Shown one piece after another: positions 9,060 through 18,793 of a stretch of 48,661 nucleotides of DNA (positions are counted from its first letter, which is position 1; each line of letters opens with the position of its first letter). Under the pieces are notes generated by a model. That model was given only the letters and a program-made list of their open reading frames with translations. It was not told where the DNA came from and searched no databases. The DNA is taken from contig JABJAO010000011.1 of assembly GCA_018666065.1 (NCBI GenBank), positions 1 to 48,661 on the forward strand, in the 5' to 3' direction. Source of the stretch: Microbacteriaceae bacterium. GTDB lineage: Bacteria > Actinomycetota > Actinomycetes > Actinomycetales > Microbacteriaceae. The position numbers were made by a program, and so were the translations under genes.

Positions 9060-9749
9060 ATGAGCCAGGTGGGAATGACGGCGGTGCTGTTTGACATGGA
9101 CGGCACAATCATCGATTCCGAGCCCTACTGGATGAGTGCGGAGCGCGAGTTGGTCGAAAGCTTCGGGGGAACCTGGAGCGAGGAACAGGGCTATGCGCTC
9201 GTGGGTAGTGGGCTGTGGAACTCGGCCAGTCTGCTCCAATCAGCCGGTGTGGCCCTGGAACTTGACGACATCGTCCACCGCCTCAGCGACCGGGTTTTGG
9301 CCCAGATTGAGGAGACGGTTCCGTGGCGCCCCGGTGTTCGGGAGCTGTTCTCAGAAATTCTCGAACACGGAATTCCCTGCGCGCTGGTCACAATGTCGCT
9401 GCGAAAAAATGCTCTAGCGCTCGCGGATGCGGTAGCGAGAGAGATGGGTCAGCCTGTTTTCCAGGCTGTCGTCGCCGGAGATGACGTCATAGCGCCCAAG
9501 CCCAACCCTGAGGCATACCTGACAGGCGCAGCCGCTTTGGGAGTCGCCATCGGACACACCGTGGCGTTCGAGGATTCCGCCTATGGCGCGGCGAGTGCGT
9601 TTTCCGCAGGCGCCATCACGATTGGAATTCCCCTGCACGTGGGTATTCCCCACACCTCGGTCCACGAAATGTGGTCGTCACTCCAGGGCAAGACCCTGGC
9701 AGATGTGGAGGCAGTGTGGCGCACCCACCAGAAATCGGAGCAATCGTGA
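9060..9749 (+). CDS. HAD-superfamily hydrolase (phosphatase/phosphoglucomutase-like)
   Basis: VLFDMDGTIIDSEPYWMSAE; KPNPEAYLTGAAALGV; VAFEDSAYGAASAFSAG. Confidence 0.92.
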   Translation: MSQVGMTAVLFDMDGTIIDSEPYWMSAERELVESFGGTWSEEQGYALVGSGLWNSASLLQSAGVALELDDIVHRLSDRVLAQIEETVPWRPGVRELFSEILEHGIPCALVTMSLRKNALALADAVAREMGQPVFQAVVAGDDVIAPKPNPEAYLTGAAALGVAIGHTVAFEDSAYGAASAFSAGAITIGIPLHVGIPHTSVHEMWSSLQGKTLADVEAVWRTHQKSEQS

Positions 9750-10732
9750 GCGTCCGCCGTGGGCCACTGAGTGTGGGTGACCACGTTCAGCTCCGAGGGC
9801 CCAAAGGCGCGCTCCACACCATCACGTTGGAGCCTGGCGGAAGTTTTCACACCCATAAGGGACAGATTTTTCATGATGATTTGATCGGCCAACCCGAGGG
9901 TTCCATAGCGACGAGCGACCGAGGGAGTGCGTACTTAGCGCTTCGGCCGCTGTTGGCGGATTTTGTGCTCTCGATGTCTCGAGGTGCGGCAATCATCTAC
10001 CCGAAAGATTCCGCACAAATTGTCTCGCTGGCCGACATTCACCCCGGCCACCACGTCCTCGAAGCGGGGGTTGGTTCTGGAGCACTGAGCCTGGCAATCC
10101 TGAGCACCCTCGGATCCGAGGGAACACTCACCTCCATTGAACGGCGTGAAGAGTTCGCCGACATCGCTCGAGCGAACGTGGAAACCTTTCACGGCGGGGA
10201 AGTGGCCGGGTGGTCCATTGAGGTGGGGGACTTCCAAGACCTCGTCACCGCGCACCCTGAAGGCAGTGCTGATCGGGTTGTGTTGGACATGTTGGCACCG
10301 TGGGAGTGTGTCGATGCGGTCAGTCATGTCCTCATACCCGGTGGCGTCCTAGCCGTCTATGTCGCAACGGTGACGCAGCTTTCTCGAGTTGTCGAAGCGG
10401 TGAGGGCCTCGGGTCGGTTCACGAATCCGGAATCTCTCGAAGTTCTCCTGCGTCCCTGGCACGTCGAAGGGCTTGCGGTGCGCCCCGAGCACCGCATGAT
10501 CGGTCACACCGGGTTCTTGATGACCGCTCGGGCGCTCGCCCCGGGCGTCGAGCTTCCCGAAACAAAGCGCCGGGTCGCAAAGCCTGAGTACTCGGATGAC
10601 GACGTGGAGGCGTGGACGCCCGGGGCGACCGGTCAGCGTCACGCGAGCGATAAGAAAATTCGCAAGACCGTCAGAAAAGCACAAGATCGCGCGAGCAAAT
10701 CCGCGAAAGATTCCCCAGTTACCGGCCAGTAG
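9746..10732 (+). CDS. trmI: tRNA (adenine-N1-)-methyltransferase TrmI
   Basis: GTG start overlapping HAD stop (GTGA); VLEAGVGSGALSLAILSTLG SAM motif; typical actinobacterial TrmI N-terminus RRGPLSVGDHVQLRGPKG. Confidence 0.92.
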   Translation: MSVRRGPLSVGDHVQLRGPKGALHTITLEPGGSFHTHKGQIFHDDLIGQPEGSIATSDRGSAYLALRPLLADFVLSMSRGAAIIYPKDSAQIVSLADIHPGHHVLEAGVGSGALSLAILSTLGSEGTLTSIERREEFADIARANVETFHGGEVAGWSIEVGDFQDLVTAHPEGSADRVVLDMLAPWECVDAVSHVLIPGGVLAVYVATVTQLSRVVEAVRASGRFTNPESLEVLLRPWHVEGLAVRPEHRMIGHTGFLMTARALAPGVELPETKRRVAKPEYSDDDVEAWTPGATGQRHASDKKIRKTVRKAQDRASKSAKDSPVTGQ

Positions 10733-10741
10733 ACTTTCGGT

Positions 10742-11734
10742 ATGCCCCAGCTTTCCCTGCTCAGTGTTCTCGGTATTTCCGTCGTTGTGGTTGCAGTAGG
10801 TGGGGCTCTCGCTGTGGGAACCCTGCAAGCAGCAGACAACGAACGCTCCTGCGATATCCCCATCGCCAGTGGAAAGGCGTCGGGCCTGGTGAGTGTCACG
10901 ACCGCAGAGTCTGGTTTACCCGAAGTCTCATTCCCCACCCCTCTGGTTACCCAATCCCGTCAGCTGACTGTTCTGACAGAAGGGGAGGGCGAACCAGCTC
11001 GCGAGGGAGGCTACGTCGACTTCGACGTCAGTGTGTTCGTGGGGCTCGATGAAATGTATTTGACGGGCTCAAGTTACAACCCCACCAATCCAGTCCGCCG
11101 ACCCGTCAGCTCCGAGCTTCCAGATTTCTTTGGTCAGGTGTTGGAGTGCCAAAAACCCGGCGCCCAAATCGCCGTCACTGCCGCACTGTCCGATATTTTC
11201 GGCGAGGTCGAAGAGGACAACTACCTCCAAAATTCCTCCACCGTCGTCGTTGTTCTTGACGTGCGCGACACCTATCCGGGCCAGGCAACCGGGGCTGCCA
11301 GGCTTCCCCAATCGGGACTTCCCACCATTACGCAGGCGCCAACCGGCGAGCATGGTTTCGGTTTCCCCAATGCCCCTATTCCCGACGAGCTCCGCGTTTC
11401 TGTTCTCAAGATGGGATCGGGCGAGGCTGTGAGCGACGGCGACCTCATCACCGCACATTTCACCGGAGCAGTCTGGAACACCCGGAGCATCTTTGTCTCG
11501 AGTTTCGACCAGGGTGTCCCGATGGGAATCCTCGTGGAGGACCAAACGGTCTCCGCTACCGGGCAGGGAGTTGTCCCCGGCCTCGCTCAAGCGTTGATCG
11601 GCCAGACAGTTGGCTCTCAGGTCCTGGTGTCGGTTCCACCATCCCTGGGATACCAGCCAGGGACCCAGCCACCGGGCGTCAGTGAAAACTCCACGCTGGT
11701 CTTCGTGTTCGACATTCTCGGCGTGAACAAGTAA
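10742..11734 (+). CDS. FKBP-type peptidyl-prolyl cis-trans isomerase, membrane-anchored
   Basis: N-terminal hydrophobic anchor; C-terminal FKBP domain (GDLITAHFTGAVWNTRSIFVSSFDQGVPM...VVPGLAQALIGQTVGSQVLVSVPPSLGY). Confidence 0.85.
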   Translation: MPQLSLLSVLGISVVVVAVGGALAVGTLQAADNERSCDIPIASGKASGLVSVTTAESGLPEVSFPTPLVTQSRQLTVLTEGEGEPAREGGYVDFDVSVFVGLDEMYLTGSSYNPTNPVRRPVSSELPDFFGQVLECQKPGAQIAVTAALSDIFGEVEEDNYLQNSSTVVVVLDVRDTYPGQATGAARLPQSGLPTITQAPTGEHGFGFPNAPIPDELRVSVLKMGSGEAVSDGDLITAHFTGAVWNTRSIFVSSFDQGVPMGILVEDQTVSATGQGVVPGLAQALIGQTVGSQVLVSVPPSLGYQPGTQPPGVSENSTLVFVFDILGVNK

Positions 11735-11769
11735 CGAGTCGCGAATAGTCTCAGGCTTAGGATGAGCGC

Positions 11770-12756
11770 GTGACCAAAGCCCAGGCAGGTGTGAATCCAG
11801 AGGATCGGCTCTTTCACCTCATTCTCGCCCTGATGGCCACGCGGATGGGGCTGACGAAAGAACAGATTCTCTCGACTGTTCGTGGGTACCGCGAAGACAC
11901 CGAAGCCGGGATGGCCAGAGACAGCCTGGAGCGCCGATTCGAGCGCGATAAGGACGCACTGCGCGAGCTGGGAATCCCGCTCGAGGCGACAATCCCGCCT
12001 GAAGATGACGGCAACAACAAGAACACGCTGTATCGAATTCCCAAAGGAGACTATGACCTTCCCCAGGGCGTTGAATTTACCGGTCGTGATATCGCCCTGC
12101 TGAATCTCGCCGCGGCACTCTGGCGAGAGGGAACGCTGTCTCAAGAAGCTCATGTTGCCACGAGAAAACTGCAGTCCTATGGCGTTGACATTGATGAGCC
12201 GCTCTTGGGATTTGCGCCGCTGATTAGCACCCGAGACCCCGCACTCCGAGCACTGCGTGACGCTCTGGATGCAGGTGTGCAGGTGAGCTTTTCGTATCTC
12301 AAGCCGGGGGAGTCTGAAGCTTCCGTGCGGCAGGTGTCACCGCTAGCGCTCGTGAACCATGAGGGACGATGGCACCTCTACAGTCACGAAGCATCCACAG
12401 ACCAGACGAAGACATTTCTTTTGCGCAGAATCGTCTCGAGCGTGACCCTCCTGGCCGAGCCCGCGGCCCCGGGCGCTGACAACGCCTCAGCTGAGGCGCT
12501 GGCGGATCTGGAGCAGGTTTTCGCCAGGCAGGTCGCAACCCTGGACGTCGTGGCTGATTCCGACGCCTGGAGCGCCCTATCGCAGCGTCGGGACACGACA
12601 GCGTCGGGGGGTAGCCTCCAGGTTCACTACACAGACCTCGATATTTTCGCGGCGGATCTCACATCTTTTGGTGATGATGTGGTTGTTCGAGGGCCAGAGG
12701 AACTTCGCGAGCGCGTGATTGCTCACCTGAAGAATCTGGTGGCACACCATGGCTAA
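11770..12756 (+). CDS. pafB: WYL-domain transcriptional regulator PafB
   Basis: HTH plus WYL-type domain; tandem with second WYL protein upstream of tatA. Confidence 0.88.
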   Translation: MTKAQAGVNPEDRLFHLILALMATRMGLTKEQILSTVRGYREDTEAGMARDSLERRFERDKDALRELGIPLEATIPPEDDGNNKNTLYRIPKGDYDLPQGVEFTGRDIALLNLAAALWREGTLSQEAHVATRKLQSYGVDIDEPLLGFAPLISTRDPALRALRDALDAGVQVSFSYLKPGESEASVRQVSPLALVNHEGRWHLYSHEASTDQTKTFLLRRIVSSVTLLAEPAAPGADNASAEALADLEQVFARQVATLDVVADSDAWSALSQRRDTTASGGSLQVHYTDLDIFAADLTSFGDDVVVRGPEELRERVIAHLKNLVAHHG

Positions 12757-13738
12757 GCCTGCGTCTCGCCCCTCTACCTCCGACAACCTGCTGCTGTTAT
12801 TGGCCTTGGTGCCCTATGTACTTGACCGCGGAGAAGTATCTGTGTCGGACGCCGCGGTGCACTTTGGTCGCAGTGAAAAGGACATTGAGCGCGCTGTAGA
12901 GCTCATCGCCTGCGCGGGGATTCCCGGGGAAAATCTCGCGTACTCCCATCTCGATCTATTCGATATCGACTGGGATCTCTATGAAAATGACCGCACCATC
13001 ACGCTGTGGAACACCGTGGCGTTGGACAACAAACCCCGCTTCACCACGCGAGAAGCCTCAGCATTATTGGCGGGCCTGCAATATCTGGCAGCCCATCCCG
13101 CTTATTCGAGTAGGGCGGACTTGGATGAGGTCATGGCAAAACTCCAGGCAGGAACCGGGACGTCCACGCCCGTTCGCATAGCCGTCGCGGCTGCCACGGT
13201 TGCGGGACACGTCGAGATTCTCACTGACGCGATTGCTGCCAAGACCACGGTCACTGCGATGTATCACAACAAGCGAGGGGAAAGCGGGCAGCGCACACTC
13301 GACCCGCTCCTGCTGGAATCCCGCGATGCCACCTGGTATGTGCGCGCGTGGTGTCACACCCGGCAAGCGCTGAGAACTTTCCGCGTGGACTTTATGGAGA
13401 ACGTGGTGGCGACAGAGCACCCTCACGGCGACCACGCGTCGCTGATCGACGACATTTCCTCGGCGCTTTTCGACCCCTCGCCGACCGACGTCCTTGTCAC
13501 GGTGGAATGTCCTGCGCGGGCGCTGCCGATCATCGCGGACTACCTTCCCCGCGGGTTTAGTCCGCCCCAGGGGGACGAGACTCTCCGCATAGACATTCCG
13601 TTTGCGCACTATGGATCCCTCACCCAGTTCGTGGGAGCTCACCCGGGTCTTGTCACAGTGGTGGGACCAGCCTCAGCCAGAGAGGCCGTTGCGACGTTTG
13701 CCGCCCGCGCGCTCTCGCACTACGAACAGGTGTCCTAG
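12749..13738 (+). CDS. pafC: WYL-domain transcriptional regulator PafC
   Basis: LLLLALVPYVLDRGEVSVSDAAVHFG...; DPLLLESRDATWYVRAWCHTRQALRTFRVDFM (WYL); overlaps pafB by 8 bp. Confidence 0.9.
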   Translation: MAKPASRPSTSDNLLLLLALVPYVLDRGEVSVSDAAVHFGRSEKDIERAVELIACAGIPGENLAYSHLDLFDIDWDLYENDRTITLWNTVALDNKPRFTTREASALLAGLQYLAAHPAYSSRADLDEVMAKLQAGTGTSTPVRIAVAAATVAGHVEILTDAIAAKTTVTAMYHNKRGESGQRTLDPLLLESRDATWYVRAWCHTRQALRTFRVDFMENVVATEHPHGDHASLIDDISSALFDPSPTDVLVTVECPARALPIIADYLPRGFSPPQGDETLRIDIPFAHYGSLTQFVGAHPGLVTVVGPASAREAVATFAARALSHYEQVS

Positions 13739-13788
13739 AGTCCCCGGTGCTACACTCGTGCCATTGCACGCCATAGGGAGGCTTGAGA

Positions 13789-13992
13789 ATGTCGGGAAAT
13801 CTCGGAGGCTGGACCGGACTTATCGTCTTGGTCGTCATTGTGCTTCTTTTCGGTGCACCTAAGTTGCCCGCTCTCGCGAAGAGCCTCGGCCAGTCGTTGA
13901 AAATCTTCAAGAGTGAGGTCCGCCCTGGCGATGACTCCACCGACCAGGCTGAAAAACCCGGCTCTGAAGGTCCCGACGCTTCCGCTCGATAA
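13789..13992 (+). CDS. tatA: Twin-arginine translocase subunit TatA
   Basis: MSGNLGGWTGLIVLVVIVLLFGAPKLPALAKSLGQSLKIFKSEV; AGGGAGG RBS. Confidence 0.93.
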   Translation: MSGNLGGWTGLIVLVVIVLLFGAPKLPALAKSLGQSLKIFKSEVRPGDDSTDQAEKPGSEGPDASAR

Positions 13993-13994
13993 TC

Positions 13995-14786
13995 GTGGCT
14001 GCCAGTAGGCGCCGCTCGCCTGAAGGACGAATGTCCCTGGGGGAGCACCTCATTGAACTTCGTCGACGGCTGGGCATTATTGGTCTGTCCGTTGTTGCCG
14101 CAGCAATCGGGGGATGGTTTCTTGCCGACCCCGTCTGGGAGGCGCTCAGTCAGCCGATCCTGGAGATAGCTCGGGAGCGTAACCGTGATGCCGACATCAA
14201 CTACACCTCCGTCACCGAGGCGTTCGATACGAAGGTGGCCATTGCTCTAGTGCTCGGCATCGTGATGGCCGCTCCTGTCTGGCTGTATCAGGTGTGGGCA
14301 TTTTTTGTTCCAGCGTTGATGCGCAAAGAGCGGCGCTACGCTTTGGGCTTTCTTGCCGCAGCCGTGCCCCTATTTTTCTCAGGAGTCGCAATGGGCTGGT
14401 GGGTATTGCCCAACATCGTGGTGCTGCTCACGGGCTTTGCGCCCGAGCAGTCCTCCACTCTGCTCACCGCGCGCGTGTATCTGGATTTTGCGTTGAAGCT
14501 GGTGGTCGCGATTGGTATTGGCTTTGTTTTGCCCGTGTTCCTGGTGTTGTTGAACGTGATTGGGGTGCTCAGCGCGAAAGCCATCATCGGTGGATGGCGC
14601 TGGGCCATTGTCGTCATCTCCGTCTTCACCGCTCTTGCCACCCCCGCAGCAGACGTGGTGTCCATGATTCTGCTGGCGGTCCCCATGGTCATCCTCTATT
14701 TCGTGGCGGCAGGAATCGCGTGGCTCAACGACCGCCGCCAAGCCCGAAAGGCCGCGAAGCTTCTCGATAACGAGGTCTCGAGCTAA
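13995..14786 (+). CDS. tatC: Twin-arginine translocase subunit TatC
   Basis: MSLGEHLIELRRRLGIIGLSV; multiple TM helices; follows tatA. Confidence 0.95.
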   Translation: MAASRRRSPEGRMSLGEHLIELRRRLGIIGLSVVAAAIGGWFLADPVWEALSQPILEIARERNRDADINYTSVTEAFDTKVAIALVLGIVMAAPVWLYQVWAFFVPALMRKERRYALGFLAAAVPLFFSGVAMGWWVLPNIVVLLTGFAPEQSSTLLTARVYLDFALKLVVAIGIGFVLPVFLVLLNVIGVLSAKAIIGGWRWAIVVISVFTALATPAADVVSMILLAVPMVILYFVAAGIAWLNDRRQARKAAKLLDNEVSS

Positions 14787-14797
14787 CGCTCGCTCTC

Positions 14798-17209
14798 ATG
14801 ACCACTCTGAGCCCTGCCGATAAGTTTCAGGCAGCACAATCGCGATCCAAGCACCCGAAGCTCGAAGCGTTCCGGTCGGGTCTCAGTTTTGAGCTGGATA
14901 GTTTCCAGGTCGCCTCGTGCGAGTCCGTCGAAGACGGCAAGGGAGTACTCGTCGCGGCCCCCACTGGCGCAGGAAAGACGATCGTTGCCGAATTTGCCGT
15001 GCATCTGGCTCTGCTCCAACCACAGGTAAAAGTCTTCTACACCACACCGATGAAGGCGCTGTCGAATCAGAAGTTTCAGGAGTTAGTGGACACCTACGGA
15101 GCTGACGAGATTGGTTTGCTCACCGGCGATACGAGCATCAACCCTCGAGCACGAGTGGTCATCATGACCACCGAAGTGCTGCGCAACATGCTCTACGCCG
15201 ACAGTGAGCTCCTCCATGACCTGGGCTATGTGGTCATGGACGAAGTCCACTACCTCGCGGACCGCTTTCGAGGTGCAGTCTGGGAGGAAGTGATTATTCA
15301 CCTGCCCTCCAGCGTCCAACTGATTTCCCTCAGCGCCACGGTGTCTAATGCCGAAGAGTTTGGCGACTGGTTGCAGACCGTGCGCGGTCACACTGACGTC
15401 ATTGTCAGCGAAGATCGCCCCGTGCCTCTGCATCAGCACATGATGTTTGCCCACAAACTTCTGCCGTTGTTCTCCGCGCGCAAAGGCAAGCTCGAGGTGA
15501 ACCCCGAGGTGCTGCAAACATCTCAGATGCTCGGACGCGGCACGAGTACGCGCGGACACCGGGGGAGGGGAGCGCCTCGGTACCAGCGCTTTGAGGATAG
15601 GCGTCACCGGGTCTACCGCGCTGATGTTGTGTCGCTACTGGACGACAGTGCCCTACTTCCCGCTATTTTCTTTATTTTCTCCAGGGCTGGGTGTGACCAG
15701 GCAGTGGGACAGGTGCTCAATCGTGGAATCACGCTCACCACGGAAGAAGAACGTGTCGCAATCCTGGACCTGGTCGAGGATCGACTCGACAGACTCGATG
15801 ACGATGACCGAGACGTGTTGGGGTATGACTCCTGGCTGGATGGCGTTCTGCGCGGCGTGGCCGCTCATCACGCAGGAATGCTCCCCATGCTCAAAGAGGT
15901 CATCGAGGAGCTGTTTCGGCGCAAACTGCTCAAGGTCGTCTTCGCCACGGAAACATTGGCGCTGGGTATCAACATGCCCGCGCGAACCGTCGTTCTGGAA
16001 AAACTCGACAAGTTCAATGGCGAAGCCAGGGTTCCGATCACCGCAGGGGAGTATACGCAGCTCACGGGTCGCGCGGGACGGCGGGGAATTGACGATGAGG
16101 GACATTCGGTCATCATTTGGCAGACCGGCATCAACCCAGAAGCCGTGGCAGCACTGGCCTCCAGGCGCTCCTATCCGCTGAAGTCAAGCTTTAAGCCCAC
16201 CTACAACATGGCGGTTAACCTGATCGCTCAGTTCGGGGTCGAGAAGACTCGAAGCATCCTGGAATCATCGTTTGCCCAATTTCAAGCGGATCGTCACGTC
16301 GTGGAGCTCGCGCGCACTGTTCGCAAGAACGAAGAATCACTGGAGGGCTACACCGAAGCGATGACGTGCCATCTCGGAGATTTCTCTCTCTACGGCCGGC
16401 TTCGTCGGGAGGTGAGCGATCTCGAACGCCAACAGGGGACTCGGTCTCGGAAATCTGAGGCCATAAACCCCGCTGAAATCGCGCAGCGTCGTAAGGAACT
16501 CTCCCGCCACCCCTGCCACCAGTGTCCCGATCGGGAGTCACACGCGCGATGGTCAGAGCGCTGGTGGAAGCTGGAAAAAGAGACCGAGAAGGTTCGCTCT
16601 CAAATTCGTCGGCGCACGGGCGCTATCTCCACAATTTTCGACCGAGTGATGGACGTCTTGCTCGAAACGGGGTACCTCAGCCCCGGGGATGACGGCGTGA
16701 ACATCACCGAGCACGGGACCACTCTGCGCCGAATTTATGGTGAGCGGGATTTGCTCGTCGCTGAATGCCTGCGGCGCCAGGCGTGGCGCGATGTTGACGC
16801 ACCGGAGCTTGCAGCTATCGTCGCAACGCTTGTGTATGAACCCCGCCGCGATGATGGACCGGTAGACCCCCGCTTTTTACCCGGAGGAAACTATCCCAGT
16901 GCGCTGGATCACACCCGCAGGCTTCACCGAAAGCTCTCCGAGGTGGAGCAGGCGCACCAACTACCCAGCACCTCGGAATTATCGCCCCAGCTGGCTCTGG
17001 CAGTCCACCGATGGGCGCTCGGACACCACCTCGATGACATCCTCGAGGGCGATGACATTCAGGTTGGCGACTTTGTTCGCTGGTGCAAGCAAATCATCGA
17101 TGTACTCGACCAAATCATTACCGTCGGGGTTGGCCCGGTGCACGCGACCGCTCTCGAAGCCCGGGCACTGGTGTTCCGCGGCATTGTTGCTCTCAGTAGC
17201 GTCGCTTAG
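14798..17209 (+). CDS. helY: DEAD/DEAH-box RNA helicase HelY (Ski2-like)
   Basis: VLVAAPTGAGKTIVAEFAVHLAL; MDEVHYLADRFRG; QLTGRAGRRGIDDEG. Confidence 0.94.
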   Translation: MTTLSPADKFQAAQSRSKHPKLEAFRSGLSFELDSFQVASCESVEDGKGVLVAAPTGAGKTIVAEFAVHLALLQPQVKVFYTTPMKALSNQKFQELVDTYGADEIGLLTGDTSINPRARVVIMTTEVLRNMLYADSELLHDLGYVVMDEVHYLADRFRGAVWEEVIIHLPSSVQLISLSATVSNAEEFGDWLQTVRGHTDVIVSEDRPVPLHQHMMFAHKLLPLFSARKGKLEVNPEVLQTSQMLGRGTSTRGHRGRGAPRYQRFEDRRHRVYRADVVSLLDDSALLPAIFFIFSRAGCDQAVGQVLNRGITLTTEEERVAILDLVEDRLDRLDDDDRDVLGYDSWLDGVLRGVAAHHAGMLPMLKEVIEELFRRKLLKVVFATETLALGINMPARTVVLEKLDKFNGEARVPITAGEYTQLTGRAGRRGIDDEGHSVIIWQTGINPEAVAALASRRSYPLKSSFKPTYNMAVNLIAQFGVEKTRSILESSFAQFQADRHVVELARTVRKNEESLEGYTEAMTCHLGDFSLYGRLRREVSDLERQQGTRSRKSEAINPAEIAQRRKELSRHPCHQCPDRESHARWSERWWKLEKETEKVRSQIRRRTGAISTIFDRVMDVLLETGYLSPGDDGVNITEHGTTLRRIYGERDLLVAECLRRQAWRDVDAPELAAIVATLVYEPRRDDGPVDPRFLPGGNYPSALDHTRRLHRKLSEVEQAHQLPSTSELSPQLALAVHRWALGHHLDDILEGDDIQVGDFVRWCKQIIDVLDQIITVGVGPVHATALEARALVFRGIVALSSVA

Positions 17210-17221
17210 GCTTCCAGGCTG

Positions 17222-18793
17222 ATGACACCCTTCACCCTCGACCCCCGCAACCACCTGCGACTCGTTCCGAGCCTGCCGGTGGCCATCCTGATGGCTGTTC
17301 TGGCCGGATGGATCATGGATTTTGGGTTCCCCGATACCGATTGGTGGCCCGCGGCGCTCGTGGGAACTTTGGTGATGCTGTGGTCGGTGCGAGGATTACG
17401 ATTCCACCAATCACTGGCCGTGGGCGCCCTGGGCGGATTCTCCTTTTTTGGAATCCTGATTTGGTGGCTCACGGTCTACCTGGGTCTCATTCCCTGGATT
17501 GCACTCACCCTGGCTCAGGTGTTCTTCTTCAGTCTCGGGCTGGGACTCGTCGGGCTCGCCTGGCAGTTCGGATCCAGGCAGTGGAGCGGATTGGGCGGCC
17601 GTCTCGTGCTGGTTCCAGCTCTTGTTGCTGGCGCGTGGACGACACGAGAGGCAATCTCATCGGTGTTTCCCTTTGGCGGTTTTGCCTGGGCCCGCTTAGC
17701 GCAAAGCCAGTCAGAGAGTCCCCTTGCGCCCCTGGTTTCCTGGGTAGGGACATCCGGCATGAGTTTCCTCCTGGCTTTTTTTGTTGCGTTTGTGCTCGCG
17801 CTGATCACCGACAGACGAGTCGCGATCGACGCCAAAGCAACTCTGGCGTGGGCGAGCGCGCTCGCTCTGATTCTCTGGCCTGCCTGGCCTGTCACCGAAT
17901 CGGGTTCGATTCGAGTCCTCGCCGTCCAAGGAAATGCTGACGCCGGATTATTCGCCGACTACGACTGGGGAGATAACCTCGCAGATCACCACCGCGTCAC
18001 CATGCCGCTGTATGGCACCGAGGTTGACGTCGTTATTTGGCCCGAAAACGCCTCCGACGTTGACCCCCTTCGCTATCCCCAGGCAGCAGCCGTGGTCTCG
18101 GAGGTTTCGCGGGAGATGGACGCCCCCCTCGTTGTCGGGGCGATCACCCGCGATGGAGAAGAGACCTTCAACAGCATGTTGCTCTGGGAATATGACTCGG
18201 CAAGCCAGCGAGACATTGTTCGCGACCAATACGACAAGATTCACCCCGTGCCTTTCGCGGAATACCTTCCGTGGCGAAACTTCTTTTACCCCTTAGCCCC
18301 CAGCCTGTTTGACATGGTTCCAAGGGATTACTCCTTCGGAGAGCGGGACACCGTTTTTGATGTCGGGGGAGCGAGAGCAGGTATTGCGATCTGTTTCGAC
18401 ATTGTCGATGATGCGATTCTCTGGTCCATGATGGAATCCGGTGCCGATGTCATCTTCGCTCCCACGAATAATGCGGACTTCGGTCAGACAGACCAGAGCA
18501 TCCAGCAGTTATCTATTGCGCGGATGCGCGCGATCGAGACCGGGCGAAGCGTGGTGAACATCTCCACCGTCGGAACCAGCGCCATCATCGACCCTCGGGG
18601 GAGGGAGCTTGACCGGCTCCCCACCTACGAAGAGGGCTACATGCTGGTGGATGTTCCCCTCGCAACACACACCACCCCTGCGACCATGTTTGGCAGGACT
18701 ATCGAGCTCACCATTGTTGGCTTCACTCTTGCCGGTCTCGCTATCGCAGCACTGGGGGAGCGCAGTCGACGCAGTCGGGGTTCCCTCTCCTAG
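17222..18793 (+). CDS. lnt: Apolipoprotein N-acyltransferase
   Basis: Polytopic N-terminus plus nitrilase domain (VVIWPENASDVDP; YDKIHPVPFAEYLPWR; GIAICFDIVDD). Confidence 0.93.
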   Translation: MTPFTLDPRNHLRLVPSLPVAILMAVLAGWIMDFGFPDTDWWPAALVGTLVMLWSVRGLRFHQSLAVGALGGFSFFGILIWWLTVYLGLIPWIALTLAQVFFFSLGLGLVGLAWQFGSRQWSGLGGRLVLVPALVAGAWTTREAISSVFPFGGFAWARLAQSQSESPLAPLVSWVGTSGMSFLLAFFVAFVLALITDRRVAIDAKATLAWASALALILWPAWPVTESGSIRVLAVQGNADAGLFADYDWGDNLADHHRVTMPLYGTEVDVVIWPENASDVDPLRYPQAAAVVSEVSREMDAPLVVGAITRDGEETFNSMLLWEYDSASQRDIVRDQYDKIHPVPFAEYLPWRNFFYPLAPSLFDMVPRDYSFGERDTVFDVGGARAGIAICFDIVDDAILWSMMESGADVIFAPTNNADFGQTDQSIQQLSIARMRAIETGRSVVNISTVGTSAIIDPRGRELDRLPTYEEGYMLVDVPLATHTTPATMFGRTIELTIVGFTLAGLAIAALGERSRRSRGSLS

